NCBI RefSeq assembly: GCF_013041615.1
Contig: NZ_JABEPQ010000001.1
Coordinates: 310,001 to 374,000 of the forward strand
Source of the DNA: Knoellia koreensis
GTDB taxonomy: Bacteria; Actinomycetota; Actinomycetes; Actinomycetales; Dermatophilaceae
Length of the DNA: 64,000 bases
Reading direction: 5' to 3'
Position numbers and translations under genes: made by a program
Shown: one piece after another, positions 1-11,251 of the stretch
Layout: every line of letters begins with the position of its first letter
Numbering within the stretch: the stretch's first letter is position 1
The notes under the pieces: model-generated
The model's input: the letters and a program-made list of their open reading frames with translations, nothing else
Databases searched by the model: none
Told to the model about the DNA's origin: nothing

Positions 1-1
1 C

Positions 2-153
2 CCGGTGGCGGGTGTCGGCGGGTCCCTGGTGGCCGGGGTGGTCGTCGGCCTGGTCGTCGCGGTGTCCTACTTCGGCGTGATGATGCTGGCGGACCGCGGA
101 GCGATGCAGGCGTTGCGCGAGCGGGGCCGGGCCCGGCGGCGGGGTGACTCGTC

Positions 154-157
<4 letters not shown>
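2..157 (+). CDS. C-terminal end of a membrane protein (partial; MurJ-like by position)
   Basis: The reading frame is already open at the left edge and stops at TGA 155-157, giving the last 51 residues. It shows one hydrophobic, Gly/Val/Ala-rich membrane helix (about residues 8-30, including GVVVGLVVAVSYFGV), then a short basic, Arg-rich cytoplasmic tail. The stop overlaps the GTG of the next gene in a GTGA arrangement, so the two are probably co-transcribed. In related actinobacteria a MurJ-type lipid II flippase lies upstream of this glycosyltransferase and pyrG. That assignment is by position only, because the family-defining part lies outside the window. Confidence 0.6.
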
Positions 158-3038
<2,881 letters not shown>

Positions 3039-3045
3039 GGCGCCG

Positions 3046-3690
3046 ATGAGCGAGGAGCTCGCGGACCGGTTCGAGGCCCGGCCGGTGCTGTCGTCCGAGG
3101 TCGCGATGGAGGGCCTGGTCTGGGACGTCGTGCGGGACCGGGTCGACCTCGGCGAGGCCGGTGAGGTGACGCGAGAGTACGTGCGGCACACCGGCGCGGT
3201 TGCCGTCCTGGCGCTCGACGACGACGGGCGCGCCTGCCTGATCCAGCAGTACCGGCACCCGGTGCGGGCGTTCGAGTGGGAGATCCCGGCGGGGCTACTC
3301 GACGTCGCGGGTGAGTCACCGTGGCTGGCCGCCGCGCGCGAGCTGATGGAGGAGGCCGACCTGCGGGCCTCGACGTGGAACGTGCTGGCCGACTACGCCA
3401 GCTCGCCCGGTGGGCTCGACGAACAGCTGCGCATCTTCCTGGCGCGTGACCTCGCGGCGGTGCCGGAGGCCGAGCGGCACACCCGCGACGGCGAGGAGCT
3501 GGGTATGCCGGTGCGCTGGGTGCCGCTCGAAGAGGTGCGTGACGCGGTCCTCGCCGGCCGCGTCCACAACGCCACCCTGGCCATCGCCACGCTCGCCGCG
3601 CTCGCCGCCCGCGACCTCGGGTGGGCGACACTGCGACCGGCGGACGCCCCCTGGCCGGCCCACCCGGCATACCGGGGGGACTCGGCGTAA
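3046..3690 (+). CDS. Nudix hydrolase, ADP-ribose pyrophosphatase-like
   Basis: A 214-residue Nudix protein of the type next to pyrG in many actinobacteria (as in mycobacteria), expected to hydrolyse ADP-ribose or a similar nucleoside diphosphate derivative. The Nudix helix region runs AGLLDVAGESPWLAAAREL-MEEADL (about residues 82-107). The REXXEE core that binds metal is intact. The loop before the first Glu is one residue longer than textbook, and the usual Gly after EE is Asp. The core strand ACLIQQYRHPVRAFEWEIPAG is typical of the ADPRase subgroup. ATG 3046 lies 7 nt after pyrG. The stop TAA may form part of the next promoter. Confidence 0.88.
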   Translation: MSEELADRFEARPVLSSEVAMEGLVWDVVRDRVDLGEAGEVTREYVRHTGAVAVLALDDDGRACLIQQYRHPVRAFEWEIPAGLLDVAGESPWLAAARELMEEADLRASTWNVLADYASSPGGLDEQLRIFLARDLAAVPEAERHTRDGEELGMPVRWVPLEEVRDAVLAGRVHNATLAIATLAALAARDLGWATLRPADAPWPAHPAYRGDSA

Positions 3691-3693
3691 CGT
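3688..3693 (+). promoter_or_regulatory. -10 element (TAACGT) for the VOC protein, leaderless
   Basis: TAACGT matches TANNNT and ends 7 nt before ATG 3701. Its first three bases are the TAA stop of the Nudix gene. There is no Shine-Dalgarno sequence before the ATG. Confidence 0.45.
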
Positions 3694-3700
3694 TCCCGGC

Positions 3701-4420
3701 ATGTATCTCGAGAACCTCGTCTTCGACGCAGTCGACCCACAGCGCCTCGGACGGTTCTGGGAGGCGGCCCTGGGTAGCCGGAAGCTGACCGACGAACCGG
3801 GCATCTACGAGACCCGGCTGTCGGTGCCGGACGGGCCGGAGCTGGACCTGTGCTTCGGGCGGGTCGAGGCGGCACCGACCGAGCCGCTGCGGCTGCACCT
3901 CGACCTGCGCGGCGACGCCGAGCAGGAGGCCGTCGCGGCGCGACTGCGCGAGCTGGGGGCCACGGACCTCGACATCGGCCAGGGTGACGTGCCGTGGATC
4001 GTCATGGCCGACCCGGAGGGAAATCCGTTCTGCGTCATGGAGTCTCGCGAGGTCTACAGCAACACCGGGCCGATCGCGGCCATCCCGATCGACAGCGCGG
4101 ACCCGGAGCGGGACGGGAAGTTCTGGTCGTGGTTGACGGGCTGGGTGCCGGCGCCCGGGGTCTCGCCGGTCACGCTTCGCCACCCGTCCATGCGCGGGGT
4201 GCTGCTCGAGTTCGGGCCCGAGCCCGGGCCGATCGGGGACGGGAAGAACCGGCTGCACCTCGACGTGCGGCTCGAGACCGGTGACGACCCGGACGCGGTG
4301 TTCGCGAAGGTGGTCGAACTGGGTGGCGGAGACTTCCCGCACAACTGGGGCGAGCTGCCGTGGCGCGTGTGTGTCGACCCGTCGGGCAACCAATTCTGCC
4401 TGTTGCCGGCCAGGGGTTGA
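3701..4420 (+). CDS. VOC (glyoxalase-like) protein with two tandem domains
   Basis: A 239-residue soluble protein with two vicinal-oxygen-chelate-type repeats. Domain 1 spans about residues 1-113 (NLVFDAVDPQRLGRFWEAALG to MADPEGNPFCVM). Domain 2 spans about 122-239 (IPIDSADPERDGKFWSWLTG to VCVDPSGNQFCLL). Each domain ends with the DPxGNxFC strand typical of the Glyoxalase_6-like group in actinobacteria. Such proteins are often annotated as glyoxalase or bleomycin-resistance-like, but the substrate is unknown. Start ATG 3701 is favoured by the leaderless -10 element just upstream. A SEC-C protein gene follows after 2 nt, so the two are probably co-transcribed. Confidence 0.85.
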   Translation: MYLENLVFDAVDPQRLGRFWEAALGSRKLTDEPGIYETRLSVPDGPELDLCFGRVEAAPTEPLRLHLDLRGDAEQEAVAARLRELGATDLDIGQGDVPWIVMADPEGNPFCVMESREVYSNTGPIAAIPIDSADPERDGKFWSWLTGWVPAPGVSPVTLRHPSMRGVLLEFGPEPGPIGDGKNRLHLDVRLETGDDPDAVFAKVVELGGGDFPHNWGELPWRVCVDPSGNQFCLLPARG

Positions 4421-4422
4421 CG

Positions 4423-4812
4423 GTGCCGAAATCCGTTGTGCCGCAGCGGGATTGCCCTTGTGGCTCGGGACGCGCTTTCGCGGACTGCTGTGAACCGCTG
4501 CACGAGGGCGCGCGAGCTGCGGTCACCGCGGTCGAGCTGATGCGGTCGAGGTATGCCGCGTACGTCGTGGGCGACGACAGTTACCTCGCGCGCACCTGGC
4601 ACCCGCGGACGCGGCCGGCCTCGATCGACGCGTCGAACGGCCCGAGGTGGATGGGTCTGTCGGTTGTGTCGACCGCCGACGGCCGCGAGGGCGACCGCGA
4701 GGGCGAGGTCGAGTTCGAGGCCGCCTACGACGGGGGAGTGCTGCACGAGCGCAGCCGCTTCGTCCGGCGGGCCGGTCGGTGGGTCTACCTCGACGGCGAC
4801 GTCAGCGACTGA
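4423..4812 (+). CDS. YchJ/UPF0225-type SEC-C motif protein
   Basis: A 129-residue protein of the UPF0225 (YchJ-like) family. The N-terminal zinc-binding SEC-C motif CPCGSGRAFADCC sits at about residues 11-23 with four cysteines in the expected order. The rest is the NTF2-like YchJ domain, including ELMRSRYAAYVVGDDSYLA and FVRRAGRWVYLDGDV. No enzymatic role is established for the family. Start GTG 4423 lies 2 nt after the VOC gene stop. The next gene downstream is convergent, 10 nt away, with no obvious terminator between. Confidence 0.85.
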   Translation: MPKSVVPQRDCPCGSGRAFADCCEPLHEGARAAVTAVELMRSRYAAYVVGDDSYLARTWHPRTRPASIDASNGPRWMGLSVVSTADGREGDREGEVEFEAAYDGGVLHERSRFVRRAGRWVYLDGDVSD

Positions 4813-4822
4813 CCGCGAACCG

Positions 4823-5212
4823 TCAGTGGTGGTTGCGGTTGTCGACGCGCACGTCGGTGATGACCACCGGCTGCGCGGGTGGTCCGTCACCGTCGGTGTC
4901 GGCGATGCCGGCTGCCACGATCGCGTCGAGCGCGTCGAACCCGCTGACCTGGTGCCCCAGCACGGTGTAGTTCGGGCTGATGTTGGCGAACGAGTGGACG
5001 ATGAACCACTCGCTGCCGTTGGTGCCCGGCCCCTGGTTGCCCATCGCGATCGTGCCGCGCGGGTAGGTCTCGGTGCCGTCGACCTCGTCAGGGAACTTGT
5101 AACCGGGGCCGCCGACCTCCTGCCGGATCAGGTCGCCGCACGGCAGCACGCCGAGCCGCGCGGCTGTCCTGTCGAAACCGTCGCCAACCGCGATAGGAAG
5201 GACGCATGACAT
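4823..5212 (-). pseudogene. 5'-truncated cyclophilin-type peptidyl-prolyl isomerase
   Basis: On the minus strand the frame ends at TGA 4825-4823 and encodes the C-terminal part of a cyclophilin: GVLPCGD, GGPGYKFPDE, TYPRGTIAMGNQGPGTNGSE, SPNYTVLGHQVSGFDALDAI, and a DGDGPPAQPVVIT tail. A full cyclophilin domain has about 50 more residues before this, including the first beta hairpin and the catalytic arginine region. Here homology fades just before GVLPCGD (preceded by FDRTAARL) and the frame runs into the start of the divergent hydrolase gene at 5206. An ATG at 5212 could give 129 residues, but the domain would be incomplete. Best read as a remnant. Confidence 0.7.
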
Positions 5213-5781
5213 CGGTGCGGACCTTTGCCTGGGGCGGCAACCGCAACGCGGACCCCGTGGGCACGGTGATCCTCCTGCCCGGTCGAGGCTACGGCGTGCA
5301 ACTGCCCGTCCTGCACTACCCGGCAACGGTCCTCGCGAGCCTTGGCTGGCACGTCCAGGCCGTCGCTTGGCAGGCCGATGACCTCGACGTCGACGATGCA
5401 CCCGCGTTCGCGGCGGGAGCCGCCGAGCTCTGCCTCGAGGCGGCACCCAGTGACCGCGTGCTCGTCGTCGGCAAGTCGCTCGGGACGTTCGCGGCGCCAT
5501 GGGCGCGCGCACGCGGCATACCCGGCATCTGGCTCACCCCGATCCTGACGCAGCCGACTGTCCGCGACGCCCTCGCACCCGGCGGGCCGCCAGGGCTCCT
5601 CGTCGGCGGCACGGCGGACGAGGGCGCATGGGACTCGAGTGCAGCACGCGCCACCGGGCTGACCGTGCTCGAGCTGGCTGGGCTCGACCACTCCTTGGAG
5701 GATTCCACCGACTGGCGGCGCGGCGTGGAGGCCATGCTCACCGTGGGTGCCGCCGTGGAGGACTTCGCCCGCGGGCTGTGA
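5206..5781 (+). CDS. Small alpha/beta hydrolase
   Basis: A 191-residue alpha/beta-hydrolase fold protein. VILLPGRGYG is the oxyanion-hole strand/loop, LVVGKSLGTFAA holds the nucleophile elbow (G-K-S-L-G, Ser near residue 89), LLVGGTADEGAWD supplies the acid region, and LAGLDHSLED supplies the histidine. The lid is minimal, so the protein is shorter than typical esterases. The substrate is unknown. ATG 5206 is preceded by the clear ribosome binding site aggaagga. The gene is divergent from the truncated cyclophilin, and its 5' end abuts or overlaps that remnant, which suggests a rearrangement junction here. Confidence 0.8.
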   Translation: MTSVRTFAWGGNRNADPVGTVILLPGRGYGVQLPVLHYPATVLASLGWHVQAVAWQADDLDVDDAPAFAAGAAELCLEAAPSDRVLVVGKSLGTFAAPWARARGIPGIWLTPILTQPTVRDALAPGGPPGLLVGGTADEGAWDSSAARATGLTVLELAGLDHSLEDSTDWRRGVEAMLTVGAAVEDFARGL

Positions 5782-5794
5782 GACAAACCGATTC

Positions 5795-5850
5795 GTATGC
5801 CGTGTGGGCGCCTCCGTAGGATGACCCGGGTGCCGCGCCACGCGGCATAC
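5795..5850. repeat. Inverted pair of the GTATGCCG octamer around the aspS promoter
   Basis: gtatgccgtgtgg (5795-5807) faces ccacgcggcatac (5838-5850). Twelve of 13 bases pair as DNA, and the odd pair is G-U in RNA, with a 30-nt loop. Both arms contain the octamer over-represented across the window. The loop holds a -10-like TAGGAT, so the structure straddles the presumed aspS promoter. Confidence 0.7.
5817..5822 (+). promoter_or_regulatory. -10 element (TAGGAT) upstream of aspS
   Basis: TAGGAT fits TANNNT. Transcription would start near 5829, giving a leader of about 50 nt to GTG 5881. A GTG at 5830, 7 nt after the hexamer and in frame with aspS, is a possible leaderless start for a form 17 residues longer. 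Confidence 0.4.
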
Positions 5851-5880
5851 CGAACCAACCACCACACCAAAGGATCACCC

Positions 5881-7731
5881 GTGCTCCGCACCCACGAGGC
5901 CGGCACCCTGCGTGCCGCCGACGTCACGACTCCAGCCCAGACCGTCGTACTCGCTGGCTGGGTGGCGAAGCGGCGCGATCACGGTGGGGTGGCGTTCATC
6001 GACCTGCGCGATGCGAGCGGGGTCGTCCAAGTGGTGGCCCGCGACGAGGTGCTGACCGGTGCCGCGCACGACCTGCGCAGCGAGTTCGTCGTCAAGGTGA
6101 CCGGCGAGGTCGTCGCCCGCAGCGAGGGCAACGTCAACCCCGAGCTGCCGACCGGTGAGATCGAGGTCGTCGCGTCCGAGATCGAGGTGCTGAGCACCAG
6201 CGCGCCGCTGCCGTTCCAGATCGACGAGCGCGTGACCGTCGGCGAGGAGGCGCGCCTCAAGCACCGCTATCTCGACCTGCGCCGCCCGGGCGCGCACTCG
6301 GCCGGGGCGGGAATTCGCTTGCGCTCCAAGGTTTCTGCGGCCGCGCGGCGGGTGCTGGAGGCGCGCGACTTCGTCGAGATCGAGACGCCGACGCTGACCC
6401 GGTCGACGCCCGAGGGTGCGCGCGACTTCCTCGTGCCCGCACGGCTGGCGCCCGGCTCCTGGTACGCCCTCCCGCAGAGCCCGCAGCTGTTCAAGCAGCT
6501 GCTCATGGTCGCCGGGATGGAGCGGTACTACCAGATCGCGCGCTGCTACCGCGACGAGGACTTCCGCGCCGACCGGCAGCCCGAGTTTACCCAGCTCGAC
6601 ATCGAGATGAGCTTCGTCGAGCAGGATGACGTGCTCGAGCTCGGCGAGGCGATCGTCAAGGAGATCTGGCAGCTCATCGGCGTCGACCTCACGACGCCGT
6701 TCGAGCGGATGACGTATGCCGACGCGATGCGCCGCTTCGGCACCGACAAGCCGGACCTGCGCTTCGGGCAGGAGCTCGTCGAGTGCACCGACTACTTCAG
6801 GGACACGCCGTTCCGGGTGTTCCAGAGCGAGTACGTCGGCGCCGTCGTCATGCCCGAAGGCGCGAGCCAGCCGCGCAAGCAGCTCGACGCCTGGCAGGAC
6901 TGGGCGAAGAGCCGCGGCGCGAAGGGTCTCGCCTACGTGCTTGTGCAGGAGGACGGCGAGCTGGGCGGACCGGTCGCCAAGAACCTGTCCGACGCCGAGC
7001 GCGAGGGCCTCGCCGCCCACGTCGGCGCCAAGCCCGGCGACTGCATCTTCTTCGGCGCCGGCGCGACCAAGTCGACCCGCGCGCTTCTTGGTGCCGCCCG
7101 GCTCGAGATCGGCAAGCGCGTCGGGCTCATCGACGAGGACGCCTGGTCGTTCCTGTGGGTGCTCGACGCGCCGCTGTTCGAGCCGTCGTCCGAGGCGGTG
7201 GCCGCCGGTGACGTCGCCGTTGGCGCGGGTGCGTGGACCGCGGTGCACCACGCGTTCACCTCGCCGAAGAAGGAGTTCGAGGACACCTTCGACACCGACC
7301 CCGGCCCGGCGCTCGCCTACGCCTACGACATGGTGTGCAACGGCAACGAGATCGGCGGTGGCTCGATCCGTATCCACCGCCGTGATGTGCAGGAGCGGGT
7401 CTTCAAGGTCATGGGCCTGACGGAGGACGAGGCGCAGGAGAAGTTCGGCTTCCTCCTCGACGCGTTCCAGTACGGTGCCCCGCCGCACGGCGGCATCGCG
7501 TTCGGCTGGGACCGCATCGTCATGCTGCTCGGCGGCTACGACTCGATCCGCGACGTCATCGCCTTCCCCAAGTCCGGTGGCGGCTACGACCCGCTCACCG
7601 ACGCGCCCGCGCCGATCACGCCGGAGCAGCGCAAGGAGGCCGGGGTCGACGCCAAGCCGGCCGCCAAGGCCAAGGACGCCGAGAACGGCAACGGCATACC
7701 CGAGCTGGCACCTGACACCGACGCTCAGTGA
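5881..7731 (+). CDS. aspS: Aspartate-tRNA ligase
   Basis: Class IIb synthetase that charges tRNA(Asp) (and in many actinobacteria also tRNA(Asn), for later amidation) in the cytosol. About 616 residues, the long bacterial type. The N-terminal OB-fold anticodon domain covers about residues 1-110 ([20 protein letters not shown]). Motif 2, [18 protein letters not shown], is near residue 230. The bacterial GAD insertion lies about 290-420. Motif 3, [16 protein letters not shown], is near residue 537, followed by RDVIAFPKS. Start GTG 5881 is supported by the purine-rich site aaagga 8 nt upstream and by the family-typical LRTHEAG start. An upstream in-frame GTG at 5830 is an alternative. The stop overlaps the next start (GTGA). 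Confidence 0.97.
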   Translation: MLRTHEAGTLRAADVTTPAQTVVLAGWVAKRRDHGGVAFIDLRDASGVVQVVARDEVLTGAAHDLRSEFVVKVTGEVVARSEGNVNPELPTGEIEVVASEIEVLSTSAPLPFQIDERVTVGEEARLKHRYLDLRRPGAHSAGAGIRLRSKVSAAARRVLEARDFVEIETPTLTRSTPEGARDFLVPARLAPGSWYALPQSPQLFKQLLMVAGMERYYQIARCYRDEDFRADRQPEFTQLDIEMSFVEQDDVLELGEAIVKEIWQLIGVDLTTPFERMTYADAMRRFGTDKPDLRFGQELVECTDYFRDTPFRVFQSEYVGAVVMPEGASQPRKQLDAWQDWAKSRGAKGLAYVLVQEDGELGGPVAKNLSDAEREGLAAHVGAKPGDCIFFGAGATKSTRALLGAARLEIGKRVGLIDEDAWSFLWVLDAPLFEPSSEAVAAGDVAVGAGAWTAVHHAFTSPKKEFEDTFDTDPGPALAYAYDMVCNGNEIGGGSIRIHRRDVQERVFKVMGLTEDEAQEKFGFLLDAFQYGAPPHGGIAFGWDRIVMLLGGYDSIRDVIAFPKSGGGYDPLTDAPAPITPEQRKEAGVDAKPAAKAKDAENGNGIPELAPDTDAQ

Positions 7732-8603
7732 CCCTGCCGCGGCGCCCCGAGGTCGAGCCGCGCGCCATCCTGGCGCGGCTCGATCCGGGGCTCGCGGACG
7801 CACCCCTCGCCGAGGTCGGTGAGGGCTTCGACAACGTCGCGTATGCCGTGGACGGTCGCCTCCTGCTGCGCGTCTCCAAGAAGACCGACCCGGATCGGCG
7901 ACGGGCCGATGCCGAGCGCGACGCCGCTCTGCTTCAGCTGATCGCCGCGCACATGACCCTGCCGACCAACGAGGTGGTGGCAGCCGACCTCGACGACGGC
8001 GCGCTGCTGATGACGCTGGTCGGGGGAGCGACGGCGGACCAGCTGCCGCCGCTCGACCCGGGTGCCTTTGCGGCGACCATGGCGCGGTTCCTCACCGAGC
8101 TGCACGCGCTGCCGGCCGACGACGCGCGTCACGTCGCCCTGCCCGACCGGTCGCAGCAGGCGTGGCTCGACGAGACCGTGGAGCTGTGGCGACAGGCCGA
8201 GTCGCGCTTCGAGCCGTCCGACCGTGCCGCCGTCGAGAAGTTTCTCGCGGAGCCTGCGCCCGCGCCTCCGGCGCGAATGGTGTTCTGCCACAACGACCTT
8301 GGCGACGAGCACATCATCCTGAGCGACGACGGTCGCGACGTGTCCGGGGTGATCGACTGGAGTGACGCCGTGCTCGGCGACCCCGCGAGGGACCTCGCCC
8401 TGCTCGCCTTCGACTTCGGACCTGACATGCTCGACCGCGTGCTTAGGACGTATCTGCCAGCGGAACCCGACGACCCCGCACTGCGCGACCGAGCGTTGTG
8501 GTTCGCGCGACGGGCTGGGGTCGAGGGTGTCGCCTGGCGGGCGCTGAACCGGCCACACACCGCCCCCGTTGCGCTCGACCGGCTGCGGGCGGTGCTCGCA
8601 TGA
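7728..8603 (+). CDS. Aminoglycoside phosphotransferase-family kinase
   Basis: A 291-residue kinase-like phosphotransferase (APH fold). The N-lobe has a glycine/acid-rich [20 protein letters not shown] with the presumed ATP-binding lysine/arginine region. The catalytic loop is [12 protein letters not shown] (HND with the catalytic Asp), and the metal-binding loop is [18 protein letters not shown]. The family covers antibiotic, choline, fructosamine and other small-molecule kinases, and nothing here fixes the substrate. GTG 7728 overlaps the aspS stop by 4 nt and the stop overlaps the HAD gene's ATG, so aspS, this gene and the HAD gene form one transcription unit. Confidence 0.85.
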   Translation: MTLPRRPEVEPRAILARLDPGLADAPLAEVGEGFDNVAYAVDGRLLLRVSKKTDPDRRRADAERDAALLQLIAAHMTLPTNEVVAADLDDGALLMTLVGGATADQLPPLDPGAFAATMARFLTELHALPADDARHVALPDRSQQAWLDETVELWRQAESRFEPSDRAAVEKFLAEPAPAPPARMVFCHNDLGDEHIILSDDGRDVSGVIDWSDAVLGDPARDLALLAFDFGPDMLDRVLRTYLPAEPDDPALRDRALWFARRAGVEGVAWRALNRPHTAPVALDRLRAVLA

Positions 8604-9205
8604 TCCGCGCGATGTTGTGGGACGCCGACGGGGTGCTCCAGCACAGCCCCGCCGGGTGGCGGGAGGTCCTCGACGAGGCCGGTGGTGAGGGCTTCGCGGA
8701 GGCGGTGTTCCGGTCCGAGCTGCCTGCCCTGCGTGGCGAGGAGCCGCTGCGGACCGCGCTCGAGCGGGTCCTGCGCGAGTGGCCCCACCGCACCGGTCTC
8801 GACGCCGACACCCTGCTCGAGCTGTGGGAGCGCGCTGTCGTCGACGAGGACGCGATGGCCGTGGTGCAGGAGGTGCGCGACCGGGGCATCACCTGCGTCC
8901 TCGCCACCAACCAGCAGGACCACCGGCGGGCGTGGATGCGCGACGTGCTCGGCCACGACGCGCGGTTCGACCGGGTCTACTACTCGAGCGAGATGGGCGT
9001 CATGAAGCCCGACCCGGCCTACTTCCACCACATCGTCGACGACCTGGGCCTGGCGCCACACGAGGCCGGCTTCGTCGACGACAGCCACGCCAACATCGAG
9101 GCCGCGGCGGAGGCTGGGCTGCACGCCGTGCACCACGACCCGGACAGTGGTGCGGCGGCGCTGCGCCGCGAGGTAGAAGGGCTGCTGGACTCGACTCGCC
9201 GCTAG
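8600..9205 (+). CDS. HAD-superfamily hydrolase
   Basis: A 201-residue HAD phosphatase-like protein. Motif I is MLWDADGVL (the two aspartates at about residues 8 and 10), motif II is VLATNQQ, motif III is the Lys in EMGVMKPDPAYF, and motif IV is FVDDSHANIEAA. A helical cap follows motif I. The layout resembles subfamily IA phosphatases acting on small phosphorylated metabolites, but the substrate is unknown. ATG 8600 overlaps the kinase stop. The TAG stop overlaps the stop of the convergent helicase gene in the sequence ctag, so there is no space for a terminator. Confidence 0.87.
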   Translation: MIRAMLWDADGVLQHSPAGWREVLDEAGGEGFAEAVFRSELPALRGEEPLRTALERVLREWPHRTGLDADTLLELWERAVVDEDAMAVVQEVRDRGITCVLATNQQDHRRAWMRDVLGHDARFDRVYYSSEMGVMKPDPAYFHHIVDDLGLAPHEAGFVDDSHANIEAAAEAGLHAVHHDPDSGAAALRREVEGLLDSTRR

Positions 9206-11214
9206 GCGAAGAGGTGGTCCATCGTGTCCACCGTGACCCGCGGAGCCGACGGTGACCCCGGCGCAGGTGCGGCGCCGGACGAACTCGCGTCCGCGGCATA
9301 CCTCGTGGTCATCAGCGCCACGGCCTCGGGTGAGAGGAACCGGCTCGGCTTGGTGAGCACGTGCCTGGCGTTGAAGCTCGTCGGGTGGGTGGGCAGTCGA
9401 GCGGGCACGTGGACGTGCAGGCGGTCACGGGCCCGGGTGAGCGCGACGTAGAACAGCCGCTGCTCCTCGGCCAGCCCGGCCTCGCTGGTGAGGGCCATGT
9501 CGGACGGCAGCGCGCCGTCGCAGGCACGCAACAGGTGGACGACGTCCCACTCCAGCCCCTTGGCCGAGTGGATGGTGCTGAGGATGAGGTAGTCCTCGTC
9601 GAGGTGCGGCTTCTTGGCCCAGTCAGCGGCCACGGACGCCGGGTCGATGGTCTGTTCGGCGACGAACGAGCGCAGGTCGGGCTGGCGCGCAGCGGCCTCG
9701 GCGAGCCGCTCGATGTCGACGACGCGACGGGACCAGTCGGCGTAGTGCTGCCGGACCAGCGGCTGCACCGCCTCGTGGCACGCTTCGACCACGTCGGCCA
9801 CCCGGTCGGCCTGCTCGGCGTCGGCCAGCGCCCGCAGCGTCGCCTCGAGCCGGGTGCGGGCGTTCTTCGGAGCAGCGGCAACGGCGGTGTCCAGCGCGTC
9901 GGTCACGCCGCCGGCGAGCATCGGCGCGATGGTGCGGGCGGTCGCCTTGCCGATCGACCGGTGCCGGGTGAGGAGGCGGTACCACGCCACCTCGTCGGCC
10001 GGGTTCGTCGCGACGCGGAAAGCGGCGAGAAGGTCGCGCACGTGGGCGGTCTCGAGGTAGCCGATGCCGCCGTACTTCACGAACGGGATGTCGCGCACCC
10101 GCAGCTCGATCTCGAGCTGGGCCGAGTGGGTGCCGGTGCGCATCAGGACTGCCTGCTCGCGCAGCGGCACCCCTTCGGTATGGGCGGCGAGTACCGCCTC
10201 GGCGACACCGCGCGCCTCGTCGTCGGCGTTCTGGCAGTGGTGCAGCTGAGGCCGGCCGCGCTCGACGTCACGGTCGGCACGCAGCCGTAGCGCCAGCTCG
10301 CCGGGGCGCGCGACGTTGGCCAGGTCGAGGATCTCCTGGGTGGAGCGGAAGTTGCGTTCGAGCCGCACCATCGTCGAGGTCGGCAGCGACCGGGCCAGGT
10401 CGGACAGGTGCCCGGCGCTGGCGCCCCGGAAGCCGTAGATCGCCTGCGCGTCGTCACCCACCACGGTCAGGCCGGTGCCGTCGGGTCGCAGCCCGCGCAC
10501 GATGTCGACCTGGATCTGGTTGACGTCCTGGTACTCGTCGACGAGCACCCAGTCCCACCGCGCCCGCAGACGCTGCCCGACTTCAGGGTCGGCGAGCAGA
10601 GCCCGCCAGTAGAGGAGGAGGTCGTCGAAGTCGAGCAGCCCGCGCTCACGCTTGCGCGCGGCATACGCCCGCAACAACGCGTTGATCGCGTCGGCGTGCT
10701 CGAGCGCCCACGGGAACTGCTCGGCCATCACCGACCGGGTCGGCACCCCGGTGTTGACCGCGCGCGAGCCGATGTCGGCCAGCGTCATGGTGGTCGGCAG
10801 GCGGTGCTCGGTGCCGACCAGCCCGTGCTCGGCCCGCATGAGGTCGAGCAGGTCGATGACGTCGTCGGCATCGAGGACGCTGAACTCCTCGAGCCCGAGG
10901 TGGTGGGTGTGCTCGGCGACGATGCGGTGCGCCACGGCGTGGAAGGTGCCGCTCCACAGGCGACCCGCTGCGCTCGGGTCGCCGCACTGCGCTGCCGCCC
11001 GCTCGGTCATGGCGGCGGCCGCTCGGCGCGTGAAGGTGAGCAGCAGGATGCGTTCGGGAGGGACACCGCCCTCGAGCAGCCGCGCCACCCGGGCCGTCAG
11101 CACCCGGGTCTTGCCGGTCCCCGCGCCCGCGGCGATGACGAGCGGGTCAGCCCCGTGCTCGACGGCTGTGCGCTGTGCGTCGTCGAGGCCGACCTGCCAC
11201 TCGCTTTCGTTCAT
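9202..11214 (-). CDS. UvrD/PcrA-like superfamily 1A DNA helicase
   Basis: A 670-residue ATP-dependent 3'-5' DNA helicase of the UvrD/Rep family, acting in repair or replication. Motifs in order: Walker A AAGAGTGKTRV (about residue 28), Ia LLTFTRRAAAAM, FDDLLLYW, Walker B LVDEYQDVN (about residue 220), III VVGDDAQAIYGFRG, IV LERNFRS, V TIHSAKGLEWDVV, and VI FYVALTRARDRLHV. The protein ends soon after motif VI with a low-complexity Ser/Ala/Pro tail. It therefore lacks the HRDC domain of mycobacterial UvrD2 and the RecB-type nuclease domain. Start ATG 11214. The gene is transcribed opposite to its neighbours on both sides, and its stop overlaps the HAD gene's stop. Confidence 0.93.
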   Translation of the reverse strand: MNESEWQVGLDDAQRTAVEHGADPLVIAAGAGTGKTRVLTARVARLLEGGVPPERILLLTFTRRAAAAMTERAAAQCGDPSAAGRLWSGTFHAVAHRIVAEHTHHLGLEEFSVLDADDVIDLLDLMRAEHGLVGTEHRLPTTMTLADIGSRAVNTGVPTRSVMAEQFPWALEHADAINALLRAYAARKRERGLLDFDDLLLYWRALLADPEVGQRLRARWDWVLVDEYQDVNQIQVDIVRGLRPDGTGLTVVGDDAQAIYGFRGASAGHLSDLARSLPTSTMVRLERNFRSTQEILDLANVARPGELALRLRADRDVERGRPQLHHCQNADDEARGVAEAVLAAHTEGVPLREQAVLMRTGTHSAQLEIELRVRDIPFVKYGGIGYLETAHVRDLLAAFRVATNPADEVAWYRLLTRHRSIGKATARTIAPMLAGGVTDALDTAVAAAPKNARTRLEATLRALADAEQADRVADVVEACHEAVQPLVRQHYADWSRRVVDIERLAEAAARQPDLRSFVAEQTIDPASVAADWAKKPHLDEDYLILSTIHSAKGLEWDVVHLLRACDGALPSDMALTSEAGLAEEQRLFYVALTRARDRLHVHVPARLPTHPTSFNARHVLTKPSRFLSPEAVALMTTRYAADASSSGAAPAPGSPSAPRVTVDTMDHLFA

Positions 11215-11251
11215 GTGTTCGATCGTAGGTCATCGAACACCTGAACGGGAC

